Shown piece by piece: positions 1 through 8,070 of a stretch of 64,000 nucleotides of DNA. Position numbers and translations under genes: made by a program. The notes beneath the pieces were generated by a model. The model ran no database searches. It saw nothing but the letters and a program-made list of their open reading frames with translations, and was not told the origin of the DNA. The first letter of the stretch is position 1, and each line of letters opens with the position of its first letter. Source of the DNA: Enterovibrio coralii (GTDB lineage: Bacteria; Pseudomonadota; Gammaproteobacteria; Enterobacterales; Vibrionaceae); the NCBI RefSeq assembly GCF_001559595.1, contig NZ_LNTY01000036.1:1-64000 (forward strand). The letters are read 5' to 3'.

Positions 1-20
1 GTGTGCGTTGAATTTGGAAC

Positions 21-46
21 AAAAAAATGCGCCCGAAATGGGCGCA
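21..46 (-). terminator. Rho-independent terminator of the first EamA gene
   Basis: A perfect 7-bp stem (TGCGCCC / GGGCGCA) with a 5-nt loop at 28-46 is followed, in the minus direction, by seven Ts (27 down to 21). It lies about 45 bp past the stop of the minus-strand permease gene. Confidence 0.8.
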
Positions 47-90
47 AGGGAGTCAGGGATTTTCTTGGTGTTGTTTTAAGTTTTTCGTGA

Positions 91-1059
91 TTAGGCTTTT
101 TGAGTTTTCAGTTCAACCTGCGGCTCTTTGTTTTCATACTTGGTGAACACATAGAGCGCAACTACGATGATTGAAACAATCACAGTCTTGCTGAACACCA
201 ACTCTTCACCCAGCGTCATTACTGCAACAACGTAGCCTACCAATGGCATCAGATTTAGTGCCATCGTCGCTTTTTCAACACCGATTTGTTTGAACGAGTA
301 CAGTTGGATCAGGTAGCTACCGCCCGAGATACCCGTACCCAAGAACACCAACAGTGCGATCAACAGTGGGCTTGAAAGGATGATGTTGATTTGTGAAAGA
401 TCTAAATCCATCGCGACTACAACTACGATGCCCAATGCCGCAACAGAAATGTATTGGTACAGCATGGAAACGACCGAACCGTACTTGTTAGCCAAGCTTG
501 CGCGAAGGTGAGCTGTCCATGCCAGTGAAAGCATAGAGCCGGTTACGTAGGCGTAGCCAAGAAGTGGATTACCGCCTTCAATGTTATTTGTTGGGCCAAC
601 GCTCATGGCATAGATACATAGCGCTGACACAATAAATGCGCCCCACTGCACCTTGTTCATTCGGAAGTTCATGAACATCATGCCGAAGAATACGGTCGCG
701 AATGGCTGCATGCCTTGGATTACGCCATTCTCGGTCGCACCGATGTGCGAAAGAGAGAGGAAGTTAAACAAAGAGAATGCACCTTGCCCAATGATGCCGC
801 AAAGCGCAATTTTCAGATAATCCTTCTTCTCAATACGCAAAGAGGAGCCTAAGTCTTCGCTCAACGATGCACTCTTCTTCGTGAAATAGAAAATGATGGA
901 AAGGCCAATCACTGCGGTCACGTATCTAAAAAAGACGAGAGTTAGCGGGTCAACCGCCATAGAAAGAGGTTTAGATACGACACCAGTGACACCCCAGATA
1001 ACCGCGACAGAGATTGCTGCTATCCATCCTAGAAGGGCATTGCCTTGACGATTCTGCAT
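91..1059 (-). CDS. EamA/DMT-family transporter (paralogue 1)
   Basis: Inner-membrane permease of the drug/metabolite transporter superfamily, about 322 aa, with two EamA repeats and roughly ten hydrophobic segments; the central motif CGIIGQGAFS and the segment ENGVIQG mark the repeat. The substrate is unknown; relatives export amino acids or metabolites. The ATG at 1059 is preferred over 1065 because AAGGA lies 6 nt before it, whereas it abuts the upstream ATG. It is divergent from a YheO-like regulator and is clearly paralogous to the second EamA gene at 3401-4362, which shares the CGIIGQGAFS and MALNLMPL segments. It probably serves the neighbouring amino-acid catabolic island. Confidence 0.85.
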   Translation of the reverse strand: MQNRQGNALLGWIAAISVAVIWGVTGVVSKPLSMAVDPLTLVFFRYVTAVIGLSIIFYFTKKSASLSEDLGSSLRIEKKDYLKIALCGIIGQGAFSLFNFLSLSHIGATENGVIQGMQPFATVFFGMMFMNFRMNKVQWGAFIVSALCIYAMSVGPTNNIEGGNPLLGYAYVTGSMLSLAWTAHLRASLANKYGSVVSMLYQYISVAALGIVVVVAMDLDLSQINIILSSPLLIALLVFLGTGISGGSYLIQLYSFKQIGVEKATMALNLMPLVGYVVAVMTLGEELVFSKTVIVSIIVVALYVFTKYENKEPQVELKTQKA

Positions 1060-1065
1060 TGTCAT

Positions 1066-1429
1066 TCCTTATTTAAATTTGTAGGGATTCGGTCGGTTAA
1101 ACATGTTTGGTACTGACGATGAATTCATGTTTGTTGCTACGAATTACTTGTTTGTCAGTGCCGATTAACGGATGAAGGGAAGTTTACTGATAACTCAGTT
1201 AAATAATGTGACCTATAGCTTGCGGTTTAATTTAGTTAACTGAAATTGCACTCCATTGTTCAAAGTAGTGAATTTGGTCAACCAAACTGAACTTAATGAG
1301 TGTCAAACAAGGAGTTATGAGGTCGGATAGTTTGCTTTAGTGAATGATGATGATTTTATAGGTTGAAAATTGGGCATCGACGCATGACAATATAGTCAAC
1401 ATTAGTTAACTAAATTAAATATGGTGCTC
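1066..1429. promoter_or_regulatory. Divergent regulatory region with GTTAAC palindromes
   Basis: This AT-rich gap separates the divergent permease and regulator genes. It contains AGTTAAATAATGTGACC at 1197-1213, which recurs base for base at 6674-6690 before the second regulator. It also has a near-palindrome around GTTAAC at 1231-1245 and a perfect 12-bp palindrome, TTAGTTAACTAA, at 1402-1413, just before the start codon. These look like operator sites, perhaps for the YheO-like regulators themselves; binding is inference. Confidence 0.55.
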
Positions 1430-2107
1430 ATGAACAGTATCAGTGACTTGTCTACGAAGTTTACGCCGAAGGACCGCGACGTGTTGATGGCCTATTTTCG
1501 CTTGGCCGACACCATTGCTGATTTCATTGGTCCCCATTGTGAAGTGGTGATTCATTCCTTTGAGAGCCTGGAAAAGTCGGTTGTAAAAATCGTTAATGGT
1601 CATCACACAGGGCGCGAAGTGGGTTCTCCTATCACGGACTTAGGTTTGCGCATGCTCAGTGCGTTTGAGAAAACGGGCAATGTGACACCCAAAAGTTACT
1701 TTACGGAGAGTAAAGAGGGCGCGTTGCTGAAATCGACAACTTGTATTTTGGAAGGTGAAGAAGGGCGACCGATAGGCATGTTTTGCATCAACATGAACTT
1801 ATCATTCCCATTCCCTGAGATCATTAAAACCCTGATGCCAGATATGGCGCACTCGTCAATGTCAGTCAGCGAGAACTTTAGTGCAAGTGCCGGTGACGTG
1901 ATTGACCAGGCTTTAAACCAAGCAATCGTTGAAGTAGAAGGTGATGTTTCCATTACGCCGAAAGGTAAGAACAAAGCCATAACCAAACTGCTGTTTGAAA
2001 ACGGTATCTTTGAATTAAAAGAGGCCACGGCGATCGTATCTGAGCGATTAGGGATCACCCGTCATGCGATTTACAAATACCTTCGCGAGTACAAGTCAGA
2101 GGCTTAA
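1430..2107 (+). CDS. YheO/DauR-family PAS-HTH transcriptional regulator (paralogue 1)
   Basis: About 225 aa. The N-terminal half is the YheO-like PAS domain (roughly residues 15-125, with HCEVVIHSFESLEKSVVKI and NGHHTGREVGSPITDLGLRM). The C-terminus is the HTH_22 helix-turn-helix (EATAIVSERLGITRHAIYKYLRE). Characterised relatives such as DauR repress D-amino-acid catabolism genes. The ATG at 1430 matches the start of the paralogue at 6908; an in-frame ATG at 1421 is the alternative, and neither has a clear ribosome-binding site. The palindrome ending at 1413 almost touches the start, so autoregulation is likely. It is highly similar to the protein at 6908-7579. Confidence 0.85.
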   Translation: MNSISDLSTKFTPKDRDVLMAYFRLADTIADFIGPHCEVVIHSFESLEKSVVKIVNGHHTGREVGSPITDLGLRMLSAFEKTGNVTPKSYFTESKEGALLKSTTCILEGEEGRPIGMFCINMNLSFPFPEIIKTLMPDMAHSSMSVSENFSASAGDVIDQALNQAIVEVEGDVSITPKGKNKAITKLLFENGIFELKEATAIVSERLGITRHAIYKYLREYKSEA

Positions 2108-2138
2108 GTACAGCAAGGTATTGAACTGAATAAAAACG

Positions 2139-2163
2139 AAAAAAGCGCCCACCGGATGGGCGC
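2139..2163 (-). terminator. Terminator between convergent regulator and M20 genes
   Basis: A 7-bp stem GCGCCCA / TGGGCGC with a CCGGA loop lies at 2145-2163. In the minus direction it is followed by TTTTTT, so it serves the M20 amidohydrolase best; it may also stop transcription of the plus-strand regulator gene, though the T-tract is poor on that side. Confidence 0.75.
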
Positions 2164-2189
2164 AAATTCGTAGGGTATTTCCGTTATTA

Positions 2190-3341
2190 TTATTTATTGA
2201 GTCGATCTTCGACCAATGTCTGCCAGAACTGTACGCCTGACATCAGGATTTCATCGTTGAAGTCATAGAACGGGTTGTGCAATGCCGTACCGCCACATTC
2301 CCCAACACCATTGCCAACCAAAATGTAGCAACCTGGGCGTTCACGCAGCATGAAAGAGAAATCTTCGCTGATGGTGAACGGCGCACAGCTGCCATTTACT
2401 TTGTCTTCACCTGCGACTTTGATAGCCGCTTTTACCGCGTGCTCTGTTTCAGTCGCGCTGTTAATGGTCGACAAGAAACTGTTATTGAACTTGTAGGTGT
2501 ATTCCACGCCAGCAGACATACATTGGCCTGCGACAACGCGCTCAATCGCTTTCTCAATCTTATGCAATGCTTGATCGGTGAAGCTACGCGTGTCCCCTTT
2601 AATGGTCACGCGAGAAGGGATGACATTTACTGTACCGTTGGTTTTAAACTCGGTGACCGAGATAACCGCAGTTTCGTCAATCGCACTCAGGTTACGCGAA
2701 ACGATGGTCTGCATGGCGGTTACAATTTGTGCGCCAACCACAATAGGGTCAGTGCCCATGTGAGGCATTGCAGCGTGTCCGCCTGTGGCAATAACTTCAA
2801 TCTCAAAGCTGCTTTCGCTCGCCATTAATGAATGTGGGCGCGTTGCGAAATGACCCGCAGGAATACCTGGCAGGTTGTGCATGGCGTACACTTCATCAAT
2901 CTTCCAGCGCGTAAAGAGACCGTCTGCAATCATGGCCTTTGCGCCAACACCGTGTTCTTCTCCTGGCTGGAAAATGAAGTACACAGTGCCATCAAAATCT
3001 TTTGTACGTGCCAGTTCATGTGCAGCACCCAACAGCATTGCTGTGTGGCCGTCATGACCGCAAGCATGCATAACGCCTTCATGTACTGAGCAATGGTCAA
3101 AAGTGTTCTTTTCGTGAATATGAAGTGCATCCATGTCTGCACGCAAACCGATAGAACGGTCACTATCACCACACTTCAAAATACCTACAACGCCGGTTTT
3201 GCCGATATTGCGGTGAACTTCAATGCCAAACTCTTCCAGTTTGTTTGCGACCATTTCTGATGTCATCACCTCTTCGAAACCGAATTCAGGATGCTTGTGA
3301 ATGTGATGGCGCCATTCAGTTACGAGTTGCTTAATGGTCAT
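2190..3341 (-). CDS. M20 family amidohydrolase (N-acyl amino acid / hippurate hydrolase type)
   Basis: A 383-aa cytoplasmic metallohydrolase of the M20D class, normal length for aminoacylase, hippuricase or IAA-amino acid hydrolase relatives. Visible motifs are RADMDALHI and HACGHDGHTAMLLGAA (metal ligands), FQPGEEHGVGAKAMI (catalytic and ligand glutamates), then a dimerisation domain and a final LHNPFYDFND metal-site histidine. It would cleave an N-acyl group or amide from an amino acid. GAGGA stands 7 nt before the ATG. It precedes nothing on its strand closer than the terminator at 2139, and lies downstream of the second EamA gene, probably in one operon. Confidence 0.88.
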   Translation of the reverse strand: MTIKQLVTEWRHHIHKHPEFGFEEVMTSEMVANKLEEFGIEVHRNIGKTGVVGILKCGDSDRSIGLRADMDALHIHEKNTFDHCSVHEGVMHACGHDGHTAMLLGAAHELARTKDFDGTVYFIFQPGEEHGVGAKAMIADGLFTRWKIDEVYAMHNLPGIPAGHFATRPHSLMASESSFEIEVIATGGHAAMPHMGTDPIVVGAQIVTAMQTIVSRNLSAIDETAVISVTEFKTNGTVNVIPSRVTIKGDTRSFTDQALHKIEKAIERVVAGQCMSAGVEYTYKFNNSFLSTINSATETEHAVKAAIKVAGEDKVNGSCAPFTISEDFSFMLRERPGCYILVGNGVGECGGTALHNPFYDFNDEILMSGVQFWQTLVEDRLNK

Positions 3342-3400
3342 GGGTGTTCCTCATTATAAAGTGGGCGCAGCGTCTAGCTGCGCCGTGTAACTAACTTAAC

Positions 3401-4362
3401 TTACGCTTTTTGAGCTTCTAATTGGGTTTCTGTTTCTTTCGCTTTATCGTTGCCGAACTTCATGAACATCATCATTGAACCGATAACCACAACGATTGCC
3501 AGCAGACGCATTGGGGTCACTGACTCGCCCAGCGCGAAGACGGCCAGAACAAACGATGACAGTGGCATTAGGTTCAGTGCCATACCTGTGCCGTCAACAC
3601 CGACACGTTCCATCGCATAAATGTAGATCAGGTAGCTGATGCCCGAGATACCAACACCCAGAATGACGATACATGCAATGCGCAGTGGAGAGCTGAAGAT
3701 ACCCAATGCAGACGTCAGGTCAGCACCGGTGAACAGTAGGTACAAACCAAAGCCGATTGAAGCGAAGACAAACTGGTGGAACATGGTCGCGACAGAGCCG
3801 TACTTTTCTGCCAGTTCAGCACGTGCATAGGCCATGGTTGCGAAACTTGCTGCACTACCAAAACAAATTAGGTGACCGATGTTGAAGCCGTTAGTTTCTG
3901 AGTTCGGATCCATAACCAGAATGGCTACGCCGACGAAGGCACCAAGTGCCGACAGCATTTGTAGGTTGTTAAAGCGTGCGCCATGCGAACAAAGCCAACA
4001 GTTAAGATCAAGATTGGGATCAAGCCTTGAATCACGCCGTTTTCAGATGCAGTGATGTAATCTAAAGACAGGAATGACAGGAAGCTGAATGCGCCTTGGC
4101 CGATGATGCCACACGCTGCAGTCCAGATAATGTCGTGACGGTTTTCCCAATTCAGTTTGAAGTCACGTTTCTTTTCCAGTTTCCCAGATGCCATGCCGAC
4201 GTTAAGAATGATTGCTAGAGTGATAAATGCGACGGTATAGCGCGCCCAAACGAGGACTTGCGCATCCATAACTTCGAGAATTGGTGTGCCGACAATCCAT
4301 GGAATACCCCACAGTAAGCCGACGAAAATCGCTGCTGCCCAACCCATTGCTGTACGGTTCAT
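3401..4362 (-). CDS. EamA/DMT-family transporter (paralogue 2, frameshifted as read)
   Basis: Two overlapping reading frames (3925-4362 and 3401-3958) together encode one EamA permease of about 320 aa, paralogous to the protein at 91-1059. The break is at AAA 3971-3973: one extra T on the coding strand joins GFVRMAHAF to NNLQMLSALGAFVG. That is a homopolymer deletion, so a sequencing error is more likely than a real pseudogene. The start ATG at 4362 has AAGGAAA before it. It sits between the M20 and racemase-family genes on the same strand, suggesting it moves a substrate or product of these enzymes. Confidence 0.8.
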
Positions 4363-4487
4363 ATCTATTTCCTTTTAAATCGATAAATTTGAGATGAGCA
4401 CGCCCGCAAGCATCTATATGCCTGTGATAGAGAGGAATGGGAGTGCTCAGTAACCGGTAGAGCTAAATCTTGTTTTCTGTTGCGACA

Positions 4488-5327
4488 TTACGCCGCGGTT
4501 TCGACACCTTCGCCTTCACCGTCTTTACGGGTGTTAACCATTGGGTATGGTGAGGCGTCTAGGTTGAGCAAACGGCCGTAGCCCGGGCATGACGCGATGT
4601 TTCCTGCTAGGTGCATCGCATGCCAGAACATGGCGGAGTTACTGCAAACGACAGGAATGCCGAAACGATCTTCGATTTCTTGAATGTGGTCGAGTACACG
4701 CAGGTTAGTACATGACATAAACACTAAGTCAGCACCTGAGTCTGGAAGCAGTTGTTCCAATGCTTCCAACATGGATTCGCGTGATACGGTGGTAATGTCA
4801 GTATCGCGTTCGATGCCCAAAGAACCCAGACGAACCACCTCAAATCCTGCCTTGGTCAGCTGTTGGTAGAGTGGAAAGTTCACATCTGTTGGGTATGGCG
4901 AGAAAACCGCAATCTTCTTCGCACCAAGACGTTTGAATGCTGCCTGTGCCGCCGTCCAAGGGTTAGTCGCTGGGATGTCGCCACGGTTTTTCGTCAGTAA
5001 CTCTGCTACGCGGTCTTCACCGATAATGATGGATGCAGATGTACAGCCAAACGCCATGACATCCATTGGCAAGCCATAAGCAATCAGATCGGATGCTTCG
5101 CTGATGCCATTGGCAATGTTATCCAGTGCTTCAGGCGTCATTTCACTGCTGTAAAACACGCGGCTACTGAAAACAGCGGCTTGTGTGCCAATCAGTTTTG
5201 CCCAATCCATCTCGAGCGAATGGTCCGTGCTAAGTTGCACTAAACCGATGTGCGTGCGATTGATGCGAGGTGCAGCTTGGTAGGTCAGTGGTATTTCGAA
5301 TGTTTTAAATTCTTCTACAGTCTTCAT
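4488..5327 (-). CDS. Asp/Glu racemase-superfamily protein (maleate isomerase / arylmalonate decarboxylase-like)
   Basis: About 279 aa with the Asp/Glu/hydantoin racemase fold. Two cysteine motifs are visible: MAFGCTSAS (near residue 100) and VFMSCTNLR (near residue 205), followed by GIPVVCSNSAMFW. These fit the cofactor-independent thiol chemistry of maleate isomerase, arylmalonate decarboxylase and EutA-like proteins. The exact reaction is not readable. The ATG at 5327 is chosen; an in-frame TTG at 5375 would place the N-terminus across a hairpin and has no better ribosome site. It follows the M24 peptidase gene on the same strand and is probably co-transcribed. Confidence 0.75.
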   Translation of the reverse strand: MKTVEEFKTFEIPLTYQAAPRINRTHIGLVQLSTDHSLEMDWAKLIGTQAAVFSSRVFYSSEMTPEALDNIANGISEASDLIAYGLPMDVMAFGCTSASIIIGEDRVAELLTKNRGDIPATNPWTAAQAAFKRLGAKKIAVFSPYPTDVNFPLYQQLTKAGFEVVRLGSLGIERDTDITTVSRESMLEALEQLLPDSGADLVFMSCTNLRVLDHIQEIEDRFGIPVVCSNSAMFWHAMHLAGNIASCPGYGRLLNLDASPYPMVNTRKDGEGEGVETAA

Positions 5328-5345
5328 AGGGTACAGCGTCCAAAA

Positions 5346-5373
5346 GGGGCCGACACAGGGGGAACGTCGGCCC
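5346..5373 (-). terminator. Intercistronic hairpin between M24 and racemase-like genes
   Basis: A perfect 8-bp stem GGGCCGAC / GTCGGCCC (5347-5354 with 5366-5373) has an 11-nt loop. In the minus direction only a short TTTT follows, so it probably attenuates or processes the transcript and does not fully stop it. Confidence 0.5.
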
Positions 5374-5402
5374 AAAATCTTATTTAGTTTTTAGATTTTT
5401 TT

Positions 5403-6569
5403 TTACTTGATGATGATGAGTTCTGGCTCAGCGCGTTCGCTTAGCCACTCAGCACCGTTCTCGGTGATCACGATGTTTTCTTCATGGACCATTGATTTGC
5501 CTGGCGCGTAAACCATGCCTGGTTCCAGCGTCATCACCATACCTGGTTTTAGCAAGGTGTTATCGGTTGCAGTGTTAGATGGTCGCTCGGTCAGTTCCAT
5601 GCCTAGACCATGACCTAAACGGCCTACGTCATTACCCAGTGCGCCATTCGCTTCCAGCACTTTCCACATCGCGTTGTAGATATCTGACGTGGTGGCACCC
5701 GGACGGGCAGCTTCAAAGCCAGCCGTAGTAGCTTCGTAAACGGCGCGATATGCTGCTTTGGTTTGCTCGCTTGCTGAGCCAAATGCCCAGTTGCGGTCGA
5801 AATCAGAGAAGTAACCGTCTCGTTTTGCACCCGTGTCGATGATCAGTACGTCGCCATCTTCGATCACGCGGTCAGTGGGACCCATGATGATGCTGTCGTA
5901 ACCGTCTGGGCCTGAGCCTGCGATGATGTAAGGACATTCATCAGCACCTTCCAACAGCATGTCGATACGGAATTGCTTACAGATTTCACGTTCAGTCATA
6001 CCCGCTTTCGCGTACTCAGGTACTTTTGCGAAACCAACGTTAGTGATACGACAGATTTCTTTTACCTTCGCGATTTCTGCAGCTGATTTAACTTGGCGGA
6101 TTTCATGCATTTGCAGTGACACGTCAACAAACTCTTTGCTAACCATGGTGGTCAGTTTCAAGTAGTTGTTCACTGGCATACGCAGGTGTGATTCGATACC
6201 CAGCGTTGCACCAACACGACCAAAGCGCGATGGAAGTGAGTTCAAGTAGCTTGCGACCAAGCTAATACCGTCATCTTCTGGGCGTGGAGAAGGCCAAGTA
6301 ATGATGTTATCTACCCAGGTACCTGCCATGCCGCTTGCACCGATCTCTGGGATGATTGCTGTTGGCTTACCTTCCGCTGGAATAACAACGAACCAAGGAC
6401 GTGTTGGACTGTGCCAGAACTGGGTGAAGAACCCTGTGAAATAGCGAACGTTTGGTTCAGTAGTCAGGATCATTGCGTCCAGTTTCATCTCACGCATCAT
6501 TTGTTGAGCACGAGCGGTACGTTGTTCAAATTCTGCTACTTCAAAGCCACGGGCTAGATAATCAATCAT
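5403..6569 (-). CDS. M24 family metallopeptidase (Xaa-Pro peptidase/creatinase-like)
   Basis: A 388-aa protein with the N-terminal creatinase domain (EPNVRYFTGF) and the C-terminal pita-bread domain. Metal-ligand motifs are in order: DVLIIDTGAKRDGYFSDFDRNWAFG (Asp pair), GRLGHGLGMELTERPS (His), MVMTLEPGMVY (Glu) and HEENIVITENGAEWLS (Glu). The family includes aminopeptidase P, prolidase, creatinase and ectoine hydrolase; which substrate applies here cannot be read, but the neighbours suggest an amino-acid derivative. AAGGA lies 6-7 nt before the ATG. It is divergent from the second YheO-like regulator across a 340-bp region. Confidence 0.85.
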   Translation of the reverse strand: MIDYLARGFEVAEFEQRTARAQQMMREMKLDAMILTTEPNVRYFTGFFTQFWHSPTRPWFVVIPAEGKPTAIIPEIGASGMAGTWVDNIITWPSPRPEDDGISLVASYLNSLPSRFGRVGATLGIESHLRMPVNNYLKLTTMVSKEFVDVSLQMHEIRQVKSAAEIAKVKEICRITNVGFAKVPEYAKAGMTEREICKQFRIDMLLEGADECPYIIAGSGPDGYDSIIMGPTDRVIEDGDVLIIDTGAKRDGYFSDFDRNWAFGSASEQTKAAYRAVYEATTAGFEAARPGATTSDIYNAMWKVLEANGALGNDVGRLGHGLGMELTERPSNTATDNTLLKPGMVMTLEPGMVYAPGKSMVHEENIVITENGAEWLSERAEPELIIIK

Positions 6570-6907
6570 TTCAGTATCCTTCTACACTCAATATTTTAGT
6601 TACTCAAAGTGAACTATTCTTGAGGTTGCGTTCACTATCGGTAACGTTATGGTGTGCAGTTTACGAATAATTGAGTTAAATAATGTGACCATTCTCTCGC
6701 GGTTCACTAAAGTTTACTTAAGTGGCCTCTCTTTGTTTTGAAAGGTGATTTCGGTCAACATATTTAAACTTTGGTGGTTTTTTCTGTTGATTGAAACGCA
6801 AAATTGGCGTCAGATAGTTACCGAAAGTTAATTGTTTGGCTTGAGAGAAATGCGATTTCTCTACTTTTTGAAGTTAACTTAAGTTAACCATTGGAACGTC
6901 AGTCACC
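6570..6907. promoter_or_regulatory. Divergent regulatory region, second copy of the shared box
   Basis: It holds AGTTAAATAATGTGACC at 6674-6690, identical to 1197-1213. Tandem GTTAAC palindromes stand at 6871-6889 (AAGTTAACTT then AAGTTAACC), matching the GTTAAC palindromes before the first regulator. A related AAGTTTACTT occurs near 6710. The arrangement suggests common control of both divergent units. Confidence 0.55.
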
Positions 6908-7579
6908 ATGATAAGTATTAGTGAATTAACCACAAAATTTACATCTAATGATCGCGAAAAGCTGGCGGCCTATTTTCGCTTAGCTGACACCATCGCAGAT
7001 TTTGTGGGGCCACATTGCGAAGTGGTCATTCACTCCTTTGAAAGTTTGGAAAAATCTGTAGTAAAGATTGTTAACGGTCATCACACCGGCAGGGAAGTGG
7101 GTTCACCTATTACTGATCTGGGTCTTCGCATGCTTAGCGCGTTTGAAAAGTCAGGGAATGTAACCCCAAAAAGCTACTTTGCTCAGAGCAAAGATGGCTC
7201 TTTGCTAAAGTCCACGACCTGTATTCTAGAGGGGGAAGAGGGCAAACCTATTGGTATGTTCTGTATCAACATGAACTTGTCTTTTCCATTTCCTGAAATC
7301 ATCAAGACCCTGATGCCAGACATGACAAATTCGTCTATGTCGGTGAGCGAAAACTTCAGTGCATGTGCTAATGATGTCATCGCTCAAGCGTTAGATCATG
7401 CAACGTCAGAAGTAGAAAAAGACCTTTCAATTAACGCCAAAAGTAAGAACAGAGCAATCACGAAATTACTGTTTGAAGGCGGTATTTTCGAGTTGAAAGA
7501 AGCAACAGCCATTGTTTCAGAACGGTTAGGTATCACTCGCCACGCTATCTACAAATACTTGCGCGAGTTTAAGTCGTAA
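6908..7579 (+). CDS. YheO/DauR-family PAS-HTH transcriptional regulator (paralogue 2)
   Basis: 223 aa, aligning end to end with the regulator at 1430-2107 and mostly identical to it. It has the YheO-like PAS domain (HCEVVIHSFESLEKSVVKI) and the C-terminal HTH_22 segment (EATAIVSERLGITRHAIYKYLRE). It lies 25 bp before ridA and the ammonia-lyase gene in the same direction, so it probably controls its own operon and the divergent M24/racemase unit. Close resemblance of the recognition helix in both paralogues implies they could bind the same operators. Confidence 0.87.
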   Translation: MISISELTTKFTSNDREKLAAYFRLADTIADFVGPHCEVVIHSFESLEKSVVKIVNGHHTGREVGSPITDLGLRMLSAFEKSGNVTPKSYFAQSKDGSLLKSTTCILEGEEGKPIGMFCINMNLSFPFPEIIKTLMPDMTNSSMSVSENFSACANDVIAQALDHATSEVEKDLSINAKSKNRAITKLLFEGGIFELKEATAIVSERLGITRHAIYKYLREFKS

Positions 7580-7604
7580 ATTATTGAGAAAGAGATAAAA
7601 CATC

Positions 7605-7997
7605 ATGACAACAAAAACAAAAATCCACACAGAATCTGCACCAGCTGCGATCGGTCCGTACTCTCAAGCAATGGGTTTCCAAGACCTCGTATTCACTTCT
7701 GGTCAGTTGCCACTGGATCCAAAGACCATGGCTTTCGTTGAAGGTGGTATCAAAGAGCAATCTCGTCAGTCTCTAGAAAACCTAAAAGCGATTCTGGAAG
7801 CGTCAGGTGCTTCAATGGATACTGTGTTGAAAACCACGTGTTTCTTGTCTGACATGGAAAACTTTGCCGCATTTAACGAAGTGTATACTGAAGTATTCGG
7901 TACTGAGATGGCACCAGCGCGTTCGTGTGTACAAGCTGCGCGTTTGCCAAAAGATGCGCTTGTAGAAGTTGAAGCCATTGCGTTCATCAAACGCTAA
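7605..7997 (+). CDS. ridA: RidA family enamine/imine deaminase
   Basis: 130 aa, the usual length for the YjgF/YER057c/UK114 family. It keeps the family signatures IGPYSQA near the N-terminus, TSGQLPLDP, and the C-terminal PARSCVQAARLPKDALVEVEAIA, whose arginine anchors the substrate carboxylate. RidA hydrolyses reactive 2-aminoacrylate and other enamines released by PLP-dependent dehydratases. That fits its place directly before a diaminopropionate ammonia-lyase, which makes 2-aminoacrylate. GAGAAAGAGA precedes the ATG. Co-transcription with the regulator upstream is likely. Confidence 0.93.
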   Translation: MTTKTKIHTESAPAAIGPYSQAMGFQDLVFTSGQLPLDPKTMAFVEGGIKEQSRQSLENLKAILEASGASMDTVLKTTCFLSDMENFAAFNEVYTEVFGTEMAPARSCVQAARLPKDALVEVEAIAFIKR

Positions 7998-8018
7998 TCA
8001 CTTGTTTTAGATTCATCG

Positions 8019-8040
8019 GCGGGTTCAACGGTGAACCCGC
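8019..8040 (+). terminator. Hairpin between ridA and the ammonia-lyase gene
   Basis: A perfect 9-bp stem GCGGGTTCA / TGAACCCGC with an ACGG tetraloop. There is no T-tract, so it is more likely an mRNA-stabilising or attenuating element than a full terminator. Confidence 0.45.
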
Positions 8041-8070
8041 ATCCCCATTCTCTTGTTAGAAGTAGCTGCC

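Noticed and set aside
2277..2828. Open frames antisense to the M20 gene and similar shadow frames elsewhere
   Set aside because: They lie inside recognised genes on the other strand, have no family motifs and reflect codon bias.
5328..5375. Longer racemase-like protein from the TTG at 5375
   Set aside because: The extra 16 residues would be encoded by the hairpin at 5346-5373 and have no better ribosome-binding site.
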